Notes: generated by a model not told the origin, from the letters alone. Counted from the first letter of the stretch, positions 46,697 to 58,286 are shown. The stretch: DNA of 64,000 nt from Alnus glutinosa (GCF_958979055.1 NC_084898.1:134001-198000); one strand, 5' to 3'. Numbers and translations: made by a program.

Positions 46697-48904
46697 ATGG
46701 TGACTACGAGACGTTCCAAGTCGATTCAAAACGATGCACCACCTACCAGCCGAGATGACGTACGTGGAGAAGCAGAATCTGCTGGACCAGAGGCCCGGAT
46801 AACCCAACTGAGTCAGCAGTTGGCCCAGGCGCAGAAGAATGTGGAGGACTTGCTGGCTCAGAATGCTGTGCTCCTGGCCGCTCGAACTCCGCCGCCATTC
46901 AATCATGATGCGGCCGATGGGACAAACCCTGAGGGAAATCCCGAAGGGTCAGGAGAGAAAGAAGGGCCGCGGAACGAAGATCACGGAGAGCCCATCAACC
47001 CGGTTCCACCGACGGAAGCAGAAAGGAGGTTGCAGAAGATGGTTCAGGACCTGGGCGCCAAATATGACGTGCTGTCAAAGACGATTGATCAGAAGCGTGG
47101 TGGGAAGGAGTCTCTTGTAGACAACCTCTTTCAGCACAAGGAGTCGATATTCACCGAAGAAGTATCCAACTTCGACCTACCTGTAAGATTCAAGGTACCT
47201 GATATCCCTGTTTTTTTGGGCAGTGAAGATCCGGTGGAGCACTTGGACAATTTCCGATCCCATGTCTCCTTGCACAAAACACCAGATGCTGTGGCATGCC
47301 GAGCTTTTCCTCTCACCTTGTCAGGAAAGGCCCGAGACTGGCTCAGGAATCTCACACCAAGGTCGATTGATTGTTTCGATACCCTTGGAAGGAAATTCCT
47401 GGCCCAGTTCGTATCTGGGAGAGCTAGAAGAAAACCCCGAGGATACCTACTCTCTGTGCAGCAGGGGCCAAACGAGTCTCTAAAAGACTATCTATGGAGA
47501 TTCAACCAGGAGAAGCTGGACACAGAGAGTGCGCCAGATGATTTCATCTATGGAGCAATCTTCCAAGGCTTGAAGAAGGATGGGCCTCTGATGGCAGAAC
47601 TGGCGTTGAAACCATCGAAAGACCTTCATACCTTTATGGTAAAGATGGACAGATACATCAATCAAGAAGAAACGCTCCGAGCTCTTCTCGATAAGTCCCA
47701 GCAACAACAACAGCCATCCACAGAGAAGCCTAAGAAGAAGAAGAATCCTGAACCTGTACAGGATACCGGTCTCGGAGAATACAAGAAGGTGAAAAAGAAT
47801 TTTGTAGATTACAAGTGGACACCATTGAACGCCTCCCTCACCGAGGTGCTCATGGAACTCAAAAAAGATCCGAATTACCAGAGACCAAGACCTATTCCAG
47901 AAGATCCACCCACGCGATTGGCTCACAAATACTGTGCCTTTCATGACTCATTCGGTCATCTGACCGAGCAGTGTGTATCATTGAGGCAGTTGATTGAGAA
48001 GTTTATCGAGAATGGGAAATTAGTCCGATTTCTTGCCAATGAGAGGAATCATCAGGAGCGAGACCATTATCCGTGGCCTCGGAGGGAAGAGGATCGGAAT
48101 GAAAGGAGGAATTATCAACTGAGACAAGAAGACAGAAGAGGAAGAAGCCGAGAACCAGTACCTCGACCTCGGAGGGATGAAGGAAGGGAGAGAAGTAGGA
48201 GCAGACCTCGGGTGGCGCAGCAAGGAAATCTCCCAATCATCCACACTATCTCGGGTGGATTTGGAGGAGGAGGCGAGTCCAACTCGGCTCGGAAGGCGTA
48301 TGCCAGGCAGCTAAACGATTTTGAAGTTTACTCGGTCCAGAAGCCCCAAAAGTCTCGGAAATATAACCCTCTGGTTATAGGGTTTTCTGATGATGATTAT
48401 GCTGGAGTCTCGCTTCCGCACACAGATGCCCTTGTCGTCACCTTGACCATAGCAAATTATCAGACTCGGCGGATCCTCGTTGATACAGGGAGCTCGGCTG
48501 ATATTCTGTTTAAATCAGCTTTCGATTGCATGGGCGTCCCACGAGAAAAGCTGGTCCCGGTCTCATGCCAGTTACAGGGTTTTGCTGGAGAAAAGGTGTT
48601 GCCTCTTGGTTCTATTGATCTTCCTGTGACGGCAGGGACCTATCCGAGGCAAAAAGTCATAATGGTGAAGTTCCTGATAGTTGATAAAGTCTCGGCCTAC
48701 AATGCAATTATCGGACGGACAGCTCTCAACGACTTCAAAGCTGTGACTTCAACACCACATCTCAGCATGAAGTTTCCAACAGAAGAGGGAATTGGAGAGG
48801 TGAAGGGAGACCAGAGGGAAGCTAGGTGGTGCTACAATCTGTCCTTGAAAGATGCCCCGAGGCAGCACAGTCGGGGGGAGAAAACTAAGGAAGATGGAAA
48901 ATAG
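46697..48904 (+). CDS. gag-pro: gag-protease open frame of the gypsy element
   Basis: 735 residues from the ATG at 46697, 55 bp after the 5' LTR. The N-terminus is a charged coiled-coil region, followed by the retrotransposon gag domain (about 160-320; ARDWLRNLTPRSIDCFDTLG, RGYLLSVQQGPNESLKDYLW). A Cys/His cluster near 415 (YCAFHDSFGHLTEQC) replaces the classic zinc knuckle, then an Arg/Glu-rich stretch. The retroviral-type aspartic protease has its catalytic DTGSS at 596-600. The frame ends with TAG at 48902-48904. The following pol frame is in the same reading frame, so the stop is either a programmed read-through site or a mutation. Confidence 0.92.
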   Translation: MVTTRRSKSIQNDAPPTSRDDVRGEAESAGPEARITQLSQQLAQAQKNVEDLLAQNAVLLAARTPPPFNHDAADGTNPEGNPEGSGEKEGPRNEDHGEPINPVPPTEAERRLQKMVQDLGAKYDVLSKTIDQKRGGKESLVDNLFQHKESIFTEEVSNFDLPVRFKVPDIPVFLGSEDPVEHLDNFRSHVSLHKTPDAVACRAFPLTLSGKARDWLRNLTPRSIDCFDTLGRKFLAQFVSGRARRKPRGYLLSVQQGPNESLKDYLWRFNQEKLDTESAPDDFIYGAIFQGLKKDGPLMAELALKPSKDLHTFMVKMDRYINQEETLRALLDKSQQQQQPSTEKPKKKKNPEPVQDTGLGEYKKVKKNFVDYKWTPLNASLTEVLMELKKDPNYQRPRPIPEDPPTRLAHKYCAFHDSFGHLTEQCVSLRQLIEKFIENGKLVRFLANERNHQERDHYPWPRREEDRNERRNYQLRQEDRRGRSREPVPRPRRDEGRERSRSRPRVAQQGNLPIIHTISGGFGGGGESNSARKAYARQLNDFEVYSVQKPQKSRKYNPLVIGFSDDDYAGVSLPHTDALVVTLTIANYQTRRILVDTGSSADILFKSAFDCMGVPREKLVPVSCQLQGFAGEKVLPLGSIDLPVTAGTYPRQKVIMVKFLIVDKVSAYNAIIGRTALNDFKAVTSTPHLSMKFPTEEGIGEVKGDQREARWCYNLSLKDAPRQHSRGEKTKEDGK

Positions 48905-51382
48905 CAATCACCGTTGGGGGAGCCTGTGGAAACCTTGGAGGAGTTCGAAATAGGCGACTCGGGAAAGAAAATTCATATAGGCTCACAACTCCCTCAACCC
49001 ATGAAGGAAGATCTGGTGGCGTTCTTGAGGCGCAACAAAGATGTATTTGCCTGGAGCCATGAAGATATGTCGGGGATTGATCCCTCGGTTATTGTCCATA
49101 AGCTGAATGTGAACCCAAATTATCGCCCTGTGAAACAGAGAAGGAGGGCCTTTGCCGCCGAACGGAACACGGCTGTTGCGGAAGAAGTAGATAAGTTGCT
49201 AAAAGCTGGATTCATTCGAGAGGTGGATTATCCCGAATGGCTGGCCAATGTGGTGTTGGTAAAGAAGTCTAACGGCAAGTGGAGGATGTGCGTAGATTTC
49301 ACCGATCTGAAAAAAGCATGTCCGAAGGATAGCTTTCCTCTGCCTCGGATAGATCTATTGGTTGATTCGACGGCCGGAAACGAGCTCTTAAGCTTCATGG
49401 ATGCCTTCTCGGGATACAATCAGATCCAAATGGAAAAAGCAGACCAGGAGAAAACCGCTTTCATCACAGACCGAGGACTGTACTGATATAAGATGATGCC
49501 TTTCGGACTGAAGAATGCGGGAGCCACGTACCAGCGACTTGTGAACCGAATGTTTCAAGGTCAAATTGGCCGAAACATTGAAGTATATGTTGATGACCTA
49601 CTGGTTAAAAGTGTTCGGGCAAACAGACACATAGAAGACCTCCGAGAGACTTTTCGGACTCTAAGAAAATACAACATGAAGCTCAACCCCGCGAAGTGCG
49701 CCTTTGGAGTTTCTTCAGGCAAGTTTTTGGGGTTTATGGTGTCTCAAAGGGGCATTGAAGCCAACCCAGAGAAGATCAAAGCTGTCCTCGAGATGGAGGC
49801 CCCGAGAACAACGAAACAACTCCAACGACTGATAGGAAGAGTTGCGGCCTTGAACCGTTTCATATCACGGTCGACAGATAAGTGCCTTCCCTTCTTTAAA
49901 ATTTCACGAAAGGCATTTATGTGGAGTGAAGAGTGTGACGAGGCTTTCAGGAAGTTGAAGGAATACCTAGCCAATCCCCCATTGTTGAGCCGCCCAACCG
50001 AAGGGGAGATCCTTTATCTCTATCTAGCAGTATCTCCCTCAGCAGTCAGTTCGGTGCTTGTCCGAGAAGATTCAGGAGTTCAGAAACCAATTTACTTTAC
50101 AAGTAAATTACTTCATGGTGCAGAAGAAAGGTATCCTCGGATCGAGAAGCTGGCGTTCGCTTTGATTGTTTCAGCCAGAAGATTGAGGCCATACTTTCAG
50201 GCTCACGCTATCAGGGTCCTAACCGAGTATCCAATGAAGAAGGTGTTGCAGAAACCTGACCTCTCGGGAAGACTAGTCAACTGGGCGGTGGAACTCGGAC
50301 AATTTGATATCGAGTTTCATCCTCGGACGGCTATCAAAGAACAGGTTCTAGCAGATTTCCTGGTAGAATTCTGCAACGTCCCTGAAGCAGAAGAACTTCC
50401 TAAGGAGTCAACTTGGGTTGTGTTTGTAGATGGCTCTTCCACACAGGGCAGAAGCGGAGTAGGAGTCCTCCTCAGGAATCCCGAAGGACAAGAGTTCGAT
50501 TTTGCTGTAAAACTGGACTTTGTTACAACGAACAATGAAGCTGAGTACGAAGCGGTGATAGCGGGTTTGGCATTATCCCGAGAGATGGGGGCAACTAATG
50601 TCGAAATCCGGAGTGACTCTCAAGCGGTTGTAGGCCAAGTCCAAGGGCAATTCGAAGCACAAGAAGATAGAATGGCCAGGTATTTGGAAGAGGTACAGCG
50701 ATTCCAATCCTATTTCGAAAGGTTCGTCATCACAAAGATACCTCGGGAGGAAAACATCCGAGCCGATGGGTTCTCAAAGATTGCATCAGGAACGGAAGAG
50801 GAGATTGAAGCATCAAGAAGGCAAATTATTGTTCTGACCGAGCCTTCAATAGCCCCGAGGACCAAGGTTATGGAAGTAGATTCAGCACCAGATGAGCCAG
50901 AATGGGCAAGGGACATCATCCAGTTCCTCAGAAATGGGTTGCTGCCCGAAGATAAGGTCGCGGCTCGGAGGGTGAAGATACAAGCAGCACGGTTCTGCCT
51001 TCTCGGGGAGACACTGTACAAAAGAGGATATTCCGAACCCCTGCTCAAATGCCTCTCCAAGGCCGAGTCGAATTATGTTCTCAGGGAAATTCATGAAGGT
51101 GTGTGCGGAGACCACTCAGGAGGAAGGATGCTGGCACAAAAAACCATCCGAGCAGGCTACTATTGGCCTACAATCAAGAGAGATTCAGCTCTTCTCGTCA
51201 GAACCTGTGACAAGTGCCAGAGGTTCGCAAGAATCATGAAAGCAAGTCCCGAGAAGTTCACCCCCCTCACTTCTCCATGGCCATTTGCAAAATGGGGGGT
51301 GGATATAGTTAGTCCAATACCGAGAGCAGGAAAAGCCTCTCGGTTAGTCCAACACCGAGAGCAGGAAAAGCCTCTCGGTTAG
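48905..51382 (+). pseudogene. pol: pol (RT-RNase H-aRNase H, truncated integrase) of the gypsy element, disrupted
   Basis: Continues the gag-pro frame. Reverse transcriptase begins near EEVDKLLKAGFIREVDYPEW, with the WRMCVDFTDLKKACPKDSFP motif. An in-frame TGA at 49484-49486 (after ITDRGLY, where family members have Cys or Trp) breaks RT before MMPFGLKNAGATYQRL. The catalytic YVDD is near 49583. RNase H (KPIYFTSKLLHGAEERYPRI) is followed by an archaeal-type RNase H (WVVFVDGSSTQGRSGVGVLL). The integrase zinc domain (HEGVCGDHSGGRM...CDKCQ) is present, but the core stops after FAKWGVDIVSPIPRAGKA, where a 35-bp tandem repeat takes over and a TAG ends the frame at 51382. The integrase catalytic residues are absent, so it is non-autonomous. 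Confidence 0.9.
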
Positions 51383-51476
51383 TCCAACACCAAGAGCAAG
51401 AAAAGCCTCTCGGTTAGTCCAATACCGAAAGCAGGAAAAGCCTCTCGGTTAATCCAACACCGAGAGCAGGAAAAGG
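51310..51476. repeat. 35-bp tandem repeat replacing the integrase core
   Basis: Four full units and one partial unit of TAGTCCAATACCGAGAGCAG + GAAAAGCCTCTCGGT, with a few substitutions. Each unit includes CCGAGAG...CTCTCGG, a potential hairpin. The unit length is not a multiple of three, so the pol frame runs into a stop within it. It sits where the integrase catalytic core should begin. Confidence 0.92.
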
Positions 51477-51687
51477 AAAAGAACATTCAAGACGGTCTAT
51501 TCCTCAAAGGAATTGCATAAAAGAAAAGTGCCTAAAGTAAAAGGCTCCTCCGAATGCCATGATCAGAAAAGAAAGAATTGAAAGGTAAAAGTTTCATTCA
51601 AAAGATTTTATATTTGAAGTTTTATACAGGTTGAAAAAAAAAGAAAAAAAGAAAAAAAAAAAGAGAGTTCAGAGCAAAGCACAGCTC

Positions 51688-54570
51688 CTAGCTTGCAGGA
51701 TCGTCAAGAGGATCTTCTCGGGGATCTGGCGCGTCATCACCCCAACTCGGAACATCAGGCATAAAGTCCTTACCGAACTCATCCATCTCTAAGATGGGTT
51801 CTTCAGGAAAACCAACAAGCATCGGATTAACCGTTGCGGGGTCGAACTTATATTGGGGATTCGTTACTAAGGTTCGAAAATTTTCAAAACCCTAATGGCA
51901 CCCCCGAGCCCAACTGTGATCCCGAAGGTGTGGTACATAGCTCAACTGCTTGAGATAACGCTTAAGCTTTGCCCGATCTGTGTCGTATCTAGCCCTAAGC
52001 CTAATCAAGAGACTCTCCGAGTGATCTTGCGCCTTAACAGCTTTATTTCTCTCGGCTTCAAGTCTTTCAACCACATCTTTCAGCTTGTCCTTTTCGGCTT
52101 CGGCATTCATGGCATTTTTGCATGCTACGGAGCATTTGTTTTGCACGGCCGACAGACGAAGAGACAATTGATCTGCACGATCCAGTTCGGTTGAAAGACT
52201 TGCAACAGAACGTGCGTACCGGTCATTGGCCTCTAGCACTTCTTTCTTCAATTGAACATTGGCAGAATGCATCTCGGATATGATCGAGTCCCGAGATGCG
52301 AGTTCCTCGTCCTTAGAACGAAGAAGAGACTTCAATGCCACAACTTCGTTTTCTAGGCCCGAGATACGAGCTTGCACTTCGGGGGCAGGAGCTGGCGGGG
52401 GCGCCGCACGATTCTCGTACTTCTGCCAGAGGGCGGTCATCTTCATAAGGAGCTATAAAGAGAAAATTAAGCAAAGTCAAACTCAAAGATGCGGGAAGAA
52501 TGAAAAGGCTTATTTTCATAAACTTACTTGATAGTGAGAGATAAGAACGCCTTGAGCAATCTTCTCGGGAGAAGACACCCCAGCAGTTCCCAGATATCCC
52601 TCGGGAATAAGGTTCTTTATAGCCTCCATTGGATGCCCCAGAAGGCCTCTGCCCAAAACCTCGAAACCAGCTGAGACCCTGGAGGAGGAGCTAGGACCCA
52701 CAGAAGGTACAGCCCCTGTACTTGGAGCCGCTTCGGACCTATCAGATCTTAAAGGGCTGGCCTCAACACGAGACCCGCTCCTAATAGAAGACTCGGGAAG
52801 CACACCTGCTTCAGGAATAATGTTCTCGGAGCCGATCCGAGACTCTTCAGGAACTCCGAGAGGGGAAGTTACTTCGGGTTGACTTAAACTTTGAGCCTCG
52901 GAAGCGACCCCAGGCATATCCTGATCAACCGCTTCCCGAGAAGTTCTAGGTTCTTCAATGTTTTCAACCTCAGGTGCCCCAGCATGAGTTTCAGGTTGTA
53001 CAGGTGCAGAGCATGGAGCTTGGGGGGTGATATGCCCTGTTTCACGATTTTCCTCAGGAGGCGGTGGAGTTTCTGGACGTTCCGGAGAAGGAGTTCGGGG
53101 AGTACCCTCGGCTTCAAACTCCTCAACAAGAGGCTCAACTCGGGGGGTGCCAGCTTCCTCCTCTATCTCTTCAAGAGATTCACCACATGAAGCAGAAGGC
53201 TCTTGACGCACTTCCTCGGCATCAGAAGGTCTTATAACCGCCTTGCCCCACATCCGCTCGGCCTCCAAAAGCTTTTCAGCAATTCGGTCCTGGGCCGTGA
53301 ACTTCCGCTTCCTGGCTGGATGCTTCACCCTGCGCGTGACTTGTATATCTCGGGCCCCAGGAACAGTCTCATCTCCTTCTCCAGACCTCTCCGGCTCCAG
53401 GGCATCCGTTGTCGAAGTTCCAAGAGGAGGTTCGGCAAATGAAGTTTCTGCACATTGGTCACCCTGATACGAGGCCTCGGAGCCAGACTCATCCCTTAGA
53501 ACAAAAGAAGAAGCAGCACTAACCTCAGGTGTAGAAGAAACCTCGGGAATGAAACCCCGAAAACTTGCAGATCCCTCTTCAGCGTTTACTCCAGATGACG
53601 GAGCTGAAGGGGGAGTTCTTCTTGCACCCAAGGCAGCTAGAGGAATGTTCCGTTTCTTCTGCACAGGGACATCCTTGGGAACTTCTTCAGAACTTTTAAA
53701 CGACCTCTTCTTAGTAGCAGGCCTCGGGGATGGAGGGGCGTCATTCTTCTTCTTAATAGCTCCTCTCTTGGTGATGAGCTGTTTGTCTCTCAAGATGTCG
53801 TATCCGAGGAACCGCCTTAAGTTCTCCTCGGTAACAAGACTGTCAAAATCCACTTCCTCAAATTTGTCAGCCTTGACTCTAGCTGCGGACCATCCACTTA
53901 TCTCCTTGACATCCTCCAGCTCGGATATACTGAGTGAAGGGGGATCGCTTCGGTCAGGTCGTAGCAGCTGCCAGGTCCGAGGCATCCTACGGTTTTCAGG
54001 CAGAAGAGTACCGTTAGGGCATTCCCAATCCCCAGAAACTCTGAAGAACTACATCTCCCAGAATTTGTTGTTTGTTAACCCACTCTTAAGCTTGATGAAG
54101 ACAGGCGGGTGACGAACACAGAGTTCAACCATCCCCTCTGAAGTTTGCCTCGGCCTGTAGATGTTAAAAAATTGCGAGATCTTCATCTCCTTCTTCAACA
54201 CAAGCCTCCAAAGGATGTAAGAAGCAAACAGATACCGCCAGGCATTGGGCATAATCTGACTGGGTGCAACCATCAGAAAAAGGACGAAGTCCCGAGCAAT
54301 CTCCGGAAACGGTAACCGGAGCCCAGCAAGAAACATCCTCTCATATAAGGTGATGTCGCCGCCATCAATGAGCTGAGATCCAGGTGCTTGATAGAACATC
54401 TTCACCGTTGGAGGGATTTCGTAGTTTAAACGAAGAACACCCTCGTGCTTCGCAAAAATGGCGGTATCCACCCTACTCTCCAAGGGAGAGAGATCCACGA
54501 AGCCGTCGGACTTTTTCGTCCGAGCCCGAGACGTAGCAGGAGCAGCCGAGACAGCTTTCTTAGGAGCCAT
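51688..54570 (-). pseudogene. Antisense, apparently spliced gene inside the gypsy element (aORF)
   Basis: Opposite to gag-pol, between pol and the 3' LTR. Exon 1 is 54570-52528 (ATG: MAPKKAVSAAPATSRARTKK); exon 2 is 52452-51688, joined by a good intron (HYQ|GTAAGT at 52527, acceptor TTTATAG at 52453). Both exons lie in frame. Exon 1: a globular N-terminal region of about 190 residues (PPTVKMFYQAPGSQLIDGGD...MKISQFFNIYRPRQTSEGMV) resembling antisense or mobile-domain proteins of Tat elements, then a long basic/acidic, Pro/Ser/Glu-rich region. Exon 2: a long coiled coil (LENEVVALKSLLRSKDEELA...) and an acidic tail ending DPLDDPAS. Two in-frame TAGs, at 54049-54051 and 51892-51894, interrupt an otherwise open frame of about 930 codons. 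Function unknown. A related relic occurs at 36263-38010. Confidence 0.75.
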
Positions 54571-54987
54571 GGAAGAAAGAAGAAAGAAACAGAGGATACA
54601 GAGAAAGAAAAAGTTTAACAATGGAGGATCGCGAGAGAGATTAGGTAAAGGACGAGGAATGAACAGTGAAAGTGTTCAAAACTTTAAACCCCCTCCCCAC
54701 GTGTCCAAAATATCAAAAGGCGCCATCATTTCCAAGATCTCCGAATTTCAAAAGGCGCGCGTTCCGTATTCCCGAATTAAATGCGTTACCTCGACAGTGC
54801 CGTTTCATGATGACAAAGGGCGGCGGTACAGAGCTGACGTCGTCATTGGAAAAAGAAGCGGTAAGATTTAAATATTTGAACTGTTGAAAAGACGCGCCCT
54901 TCGCAGTAGCAGGTACAGGTCGGCAGATAAAAAGTAATTCTCCTATTTCCAGTTCTTTTTCTGGAAACAGAGAATTAGGGGGGTAAC

Positions 54988-55896
54988 TGTTAGGGATAAA
55001 ATTAACCCTAGAGACACGTGGATTCAGAAACATCTCGGAGTTATGCCTCGGACATTTATTCCGACCAGCAAAGAAAAGATTGTCTAGGTATAAATACATC
55101 TCGGAGGCATAACGACGTCTCGGTCTTAACATTCCAGGTTACGGTATCGTCTCGGTCTTAACATTCCAGGTTACGGTATATAGAACATCCCGAGATCTCC
55201 TAGTCTGAATGGAGCGAACATATCTCGGGTATTTGGGTCTCGGAGTAATAGCGTCTCGGAGGTGACATCAAGTCGGTATAGTAACGTCTCGAAATAATAA
55301 CGTCTCGGCCTTTCACAACCCAGTTATGGTGCGGCGATATCCCGAGATCTCCAAGGCGGAGCGAACATATCTCGGATATCATCACCTCGGAGTTTGGTTG
55401 AAAGTTTGCCGCAGATGTCTCAGAATACGATAAGGATAGAATTCCATAAGATCAGGGAAAAAAACCGCAATTCCATGATTAATGGGATAAGGTAGTTACT
55501 TATCTGAAATCAAATTTAAAGAGATACAAGCGCAATCAAACTGCGGATTCTACAATCTTATTCAAATTCTCTGAAGATAAGATTCAACTAAGCTAGGATT
55601 CAAACTCCTAATCCAACTAGGTGTCAAGAATTCTAGTAAGGCAGCAAGTCTGGTAAGACCACAAGCCCGGCCTATAAATAAAGACCACTGCACCAGGTAT
55701 GAGATCACGCATTCTCTGAGTTCTTGAGATTGAGATATTCTTCAGAAAATTGATTTGAACTGACTTAGGCATCGGAGTGGGCGTAGTCGGCACCCCCGAC
55801 GAGTTGTTTGTTATTTTTGCAGGATTGGAGTGGTTGATCAGAATCCAGTAGCGAATCACCAGGCGACACGTCACCATACCGGAAACTGTACCAACA
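54988..55896 (+). repeat. 3' LTR of the gypsy element
   Basis: 909 bp; 12 differences from the 5' LTR noted by eye, 11 of them transitions. Followed by the right TTGCC duplication (55897-55901). Confidence 0.93.
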
Positions 55897-55901
55897 TTGC
55901 C

Positions 55902-56190
55902 AAAAATAAAAGAAAGAGAAAGAAAAAACACAAATACAAACCTTCATAGCCTAACAAGGTTAGGAGAAAAAAGCTCCACAACTCTAATTGTTGGGAGAAA
56001 TCTAGCCTCCACTGAGAGAAGCTCAAGGAGGAAACAAAAGACCTTAGTCCAAGAGGACTAAGGGCCAAGACAAGAGCGGATGGGGGGGGGGGGGGGGAGG
56101 CCTCCCTCTCCCAGCAACGACGAGCTCTCCTTTTTTTCCTCGCTTCTTCTCCCTTTAAACAGCAGTCACCTTATGATGCTCAAAAGTTTT
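55902..56190. other. Right-hand remainder of the older insertion hosting the gypsy element
   Basis: Not present in copy A. Contains a run of G (56082-56097) and a CT-rich stretch. It becomes homologous to copy A again near ATCTGATCACGTGGGATTGC (56201-). Confidence 0.45.
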
Positions 56191-56864
56191 TTTTACGACT
56201 ATCTGATCACGTGGGATTGCTAATATGTTTCTTTTTTTTTTTTTTTTTTTATTCAGCATTGCTAATATGTTAAATGAGAGTCATGAGACACATGTGACAG
56301 GTGAGAAACAGTTATTTTTTATGGTAAAGTGATCATGGAACGTATTTCAAACAATATTAATTGTTAAGATATAAGAGGATTAATTCAACCAATCGGAAAA
56401 AAATTGATTTCTAGGAACGTTGTGTATTGAGATATGAGATGTGTTATTTGTACACATTTTGGACACACATTTACATTAGGTGTGTGATCCATGCATATGA
56501 GATAGGTCTCACACTAAATATGAGTGTGTATACAAAAAAGTGTGTACAAATATCATTTGCCGTTGAGGTATAAGAATATGGGTAATGATTTTTTTATATC
56601 ACATTAGTGTAAATCTACTCTAAACCAATACATATAGGGTGTGTATAAAAAAGTGTGTACTAATATCGTGCATATGAGTCTCATATATAGAAATTTTACA
56701 CCTAATTTGTTTTGATATAGACTTAATGTAAACCAAAATGACATAGGTATAACATATCCCTTAGAATATTAATTAAATCGCATTTTGTGAGCGAAACGAC
56801 GTTGGGTGAGAGACACAAACCGTCGCATTTAGGGAACGCGCGTCCGAAGTCTACAAGTGGTGAG

Positions 56865-58286
56865 CAGGGCCGGCTCTTCCACTAGGCGACTTAGGCGGTC
56901 GCCTAAGGCCCCCAGTGGAAAAAGGCCCCCCAAAAATAGTATTGCCCTATGGATATGAAAAAATTAAGACAGATTTGTTAAAAAGAAAAGGCCCAATTAT
57001 AGTGCACAACGATTTTGCTAAAGAAATGGAACAAAAACAGAAGAAAAAAAAAATGCATCAACTCTAAATCCCATGGATAAATCAACTGTAAGGCCCAGGA
57101 ACACAAGATTTTGCTAAAGAAAAATAAATACAATGATTTATCAGTTCCTTCGATAGATTAAAGAACCCTCACATAGAAAAACCAACCGTCAGATGCCTAG
57201 GAACACAAAAAGTTGGTAAAAAAGAGAGAGCAATCTCTCCATTTGAGACTCTATAACTCCCGCACAGAAAAATCAATAGAAGAAGCAAATAACACTTTTT
57301 CTTTGTTTTGAAAAAAAAAATACAAAACAATCTCTTTCAGCAAATTACCAAAATCACTCTCTAAAATGTGCTGCAATTTCCTCTGGCAGCCAAGAAGTAG
57401 AAGCCTAGGAGGCGCAAGACACTGCTACAAGCTCGCCCGCTTGACCACCAGCCAACTCTAACCTCCGGCCTCTCTCCTACGCTCCATTCGTCAATCTCTC
57501 GCACACAGTCGGCAATCTCTTCTCAGCTCCACTCTGGCTCTAAAGAGCAAAGCCTTCCCTTTGTTTTCCTGTACAGAGATGGCTCTTTTTTTTTTGATAC
57601 ATTAAGATAAGATGAAAAGTGAAACAGTCACACGGTCCACATCTTTGACAAGAGATGAAGGTGAAACATCTTTTCTTTGTTTTTACTTTTTCTTTTTCGG
57701 TCATTTTCCCATAGGAAAAAGTAACCTCTTTTTTTTTTTCTTTTCTTTTTTTCTTTTTTAATTTATTTTTAACAATAAGGGAAAGGAGTTACTTTACTTA
57801 TAAAATAGTATTATTATTTTTTTCAACAAAAACTTATGTTAATAAACTAATATTAGGCATATGAAATTATATAAGCATGCCAGTTTATCATTTTGTCTGT
57901 ATAAATTAGTTACTAATTATTAAAAAAAAATGTCTTATGCAGGTTAAAATTGTTACTTGATTTTCTTATAGTGTAAAGCGTCTTTAATAAATCAGGTTCT
58001 ATTTTATTATTTTTTTATGTCTCCTTTTTATTTATAATATTTTTTAATTATAAATATATGCTAGAAATATGATTAGTTATGACTTATGGAAAGCTTTAAA
58101 CATAGAAGAATAAATAAAATATAATTGAATCTAAAAAAAATCTGCAGACAAATTTATTACTGGCAATAAAATGTTAAATATTAAAAGTAAGAAAAATAAT
58201 TATTATATATATATATAAATTAAATATAAAAAAAGCCCCATCTAAAATTGTCGCCTTAGGCCTAATAACATATCGAGCCGACCCTG
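56865..58286. mobile_element. Non-autonomous hAT element with 8-bp TSD
   Basis: 1,422 bp. It starts CAGGGCCGGCTC and ends GAGCCGACCCTG (12-bp inverted ends, one mismatch), with a further subterminal inverted motif (GTCGCCTAAGGCC ... GTCGCCTTAGGCC, also inverted as GGCGACTTAGG). The exact 8-bp duplication GTGGTGAG is at 56857-56864 and 58287-58294. Copy A has a single GTGGTGAG at 32849-32856 with no insert, which is the empty site. There is no transposase ORF; the interior is AT-rich. Confidence 0.95.

Larger units (their letters stand above)
45734..55896 (+). mobile_element. Ty3/gypsy (Tat-lineage) LTR retrotransposon, structurally complete, coding-defective
   Basis: 10,163 bp with LTRs of 909 bp each (45734-46642 and 54988-55896), TG...CA ends and TTGCC duplications. 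A primer-binding site with TGGCGCCGTCTGTGGGA follows the 5' LTR (46646-). A purine-rich AATTAGGGGGGTAAC precedes the 3' LTR. Order: gag, protease, reverse transcriptase, RNase H, a second archaeal-type RNase H, then only the start of integrase. The extra RNase H and an antisense gene between pol and the 3' LTR are Tat-lineage hallmarks. By eye the LTRs differ at 12 positions of 909 (about 1.3%), indicating a relatively recent insertion. It could move only with proteins supplied by other copies. Confidence 0.93.

Noticed and set aside
52895-53467. Plus-strand ORFs within the gypsy 3' region as additional sense proteins
   Set aside because: They are complements of the long antisense frame, shorter and without domain signatures.
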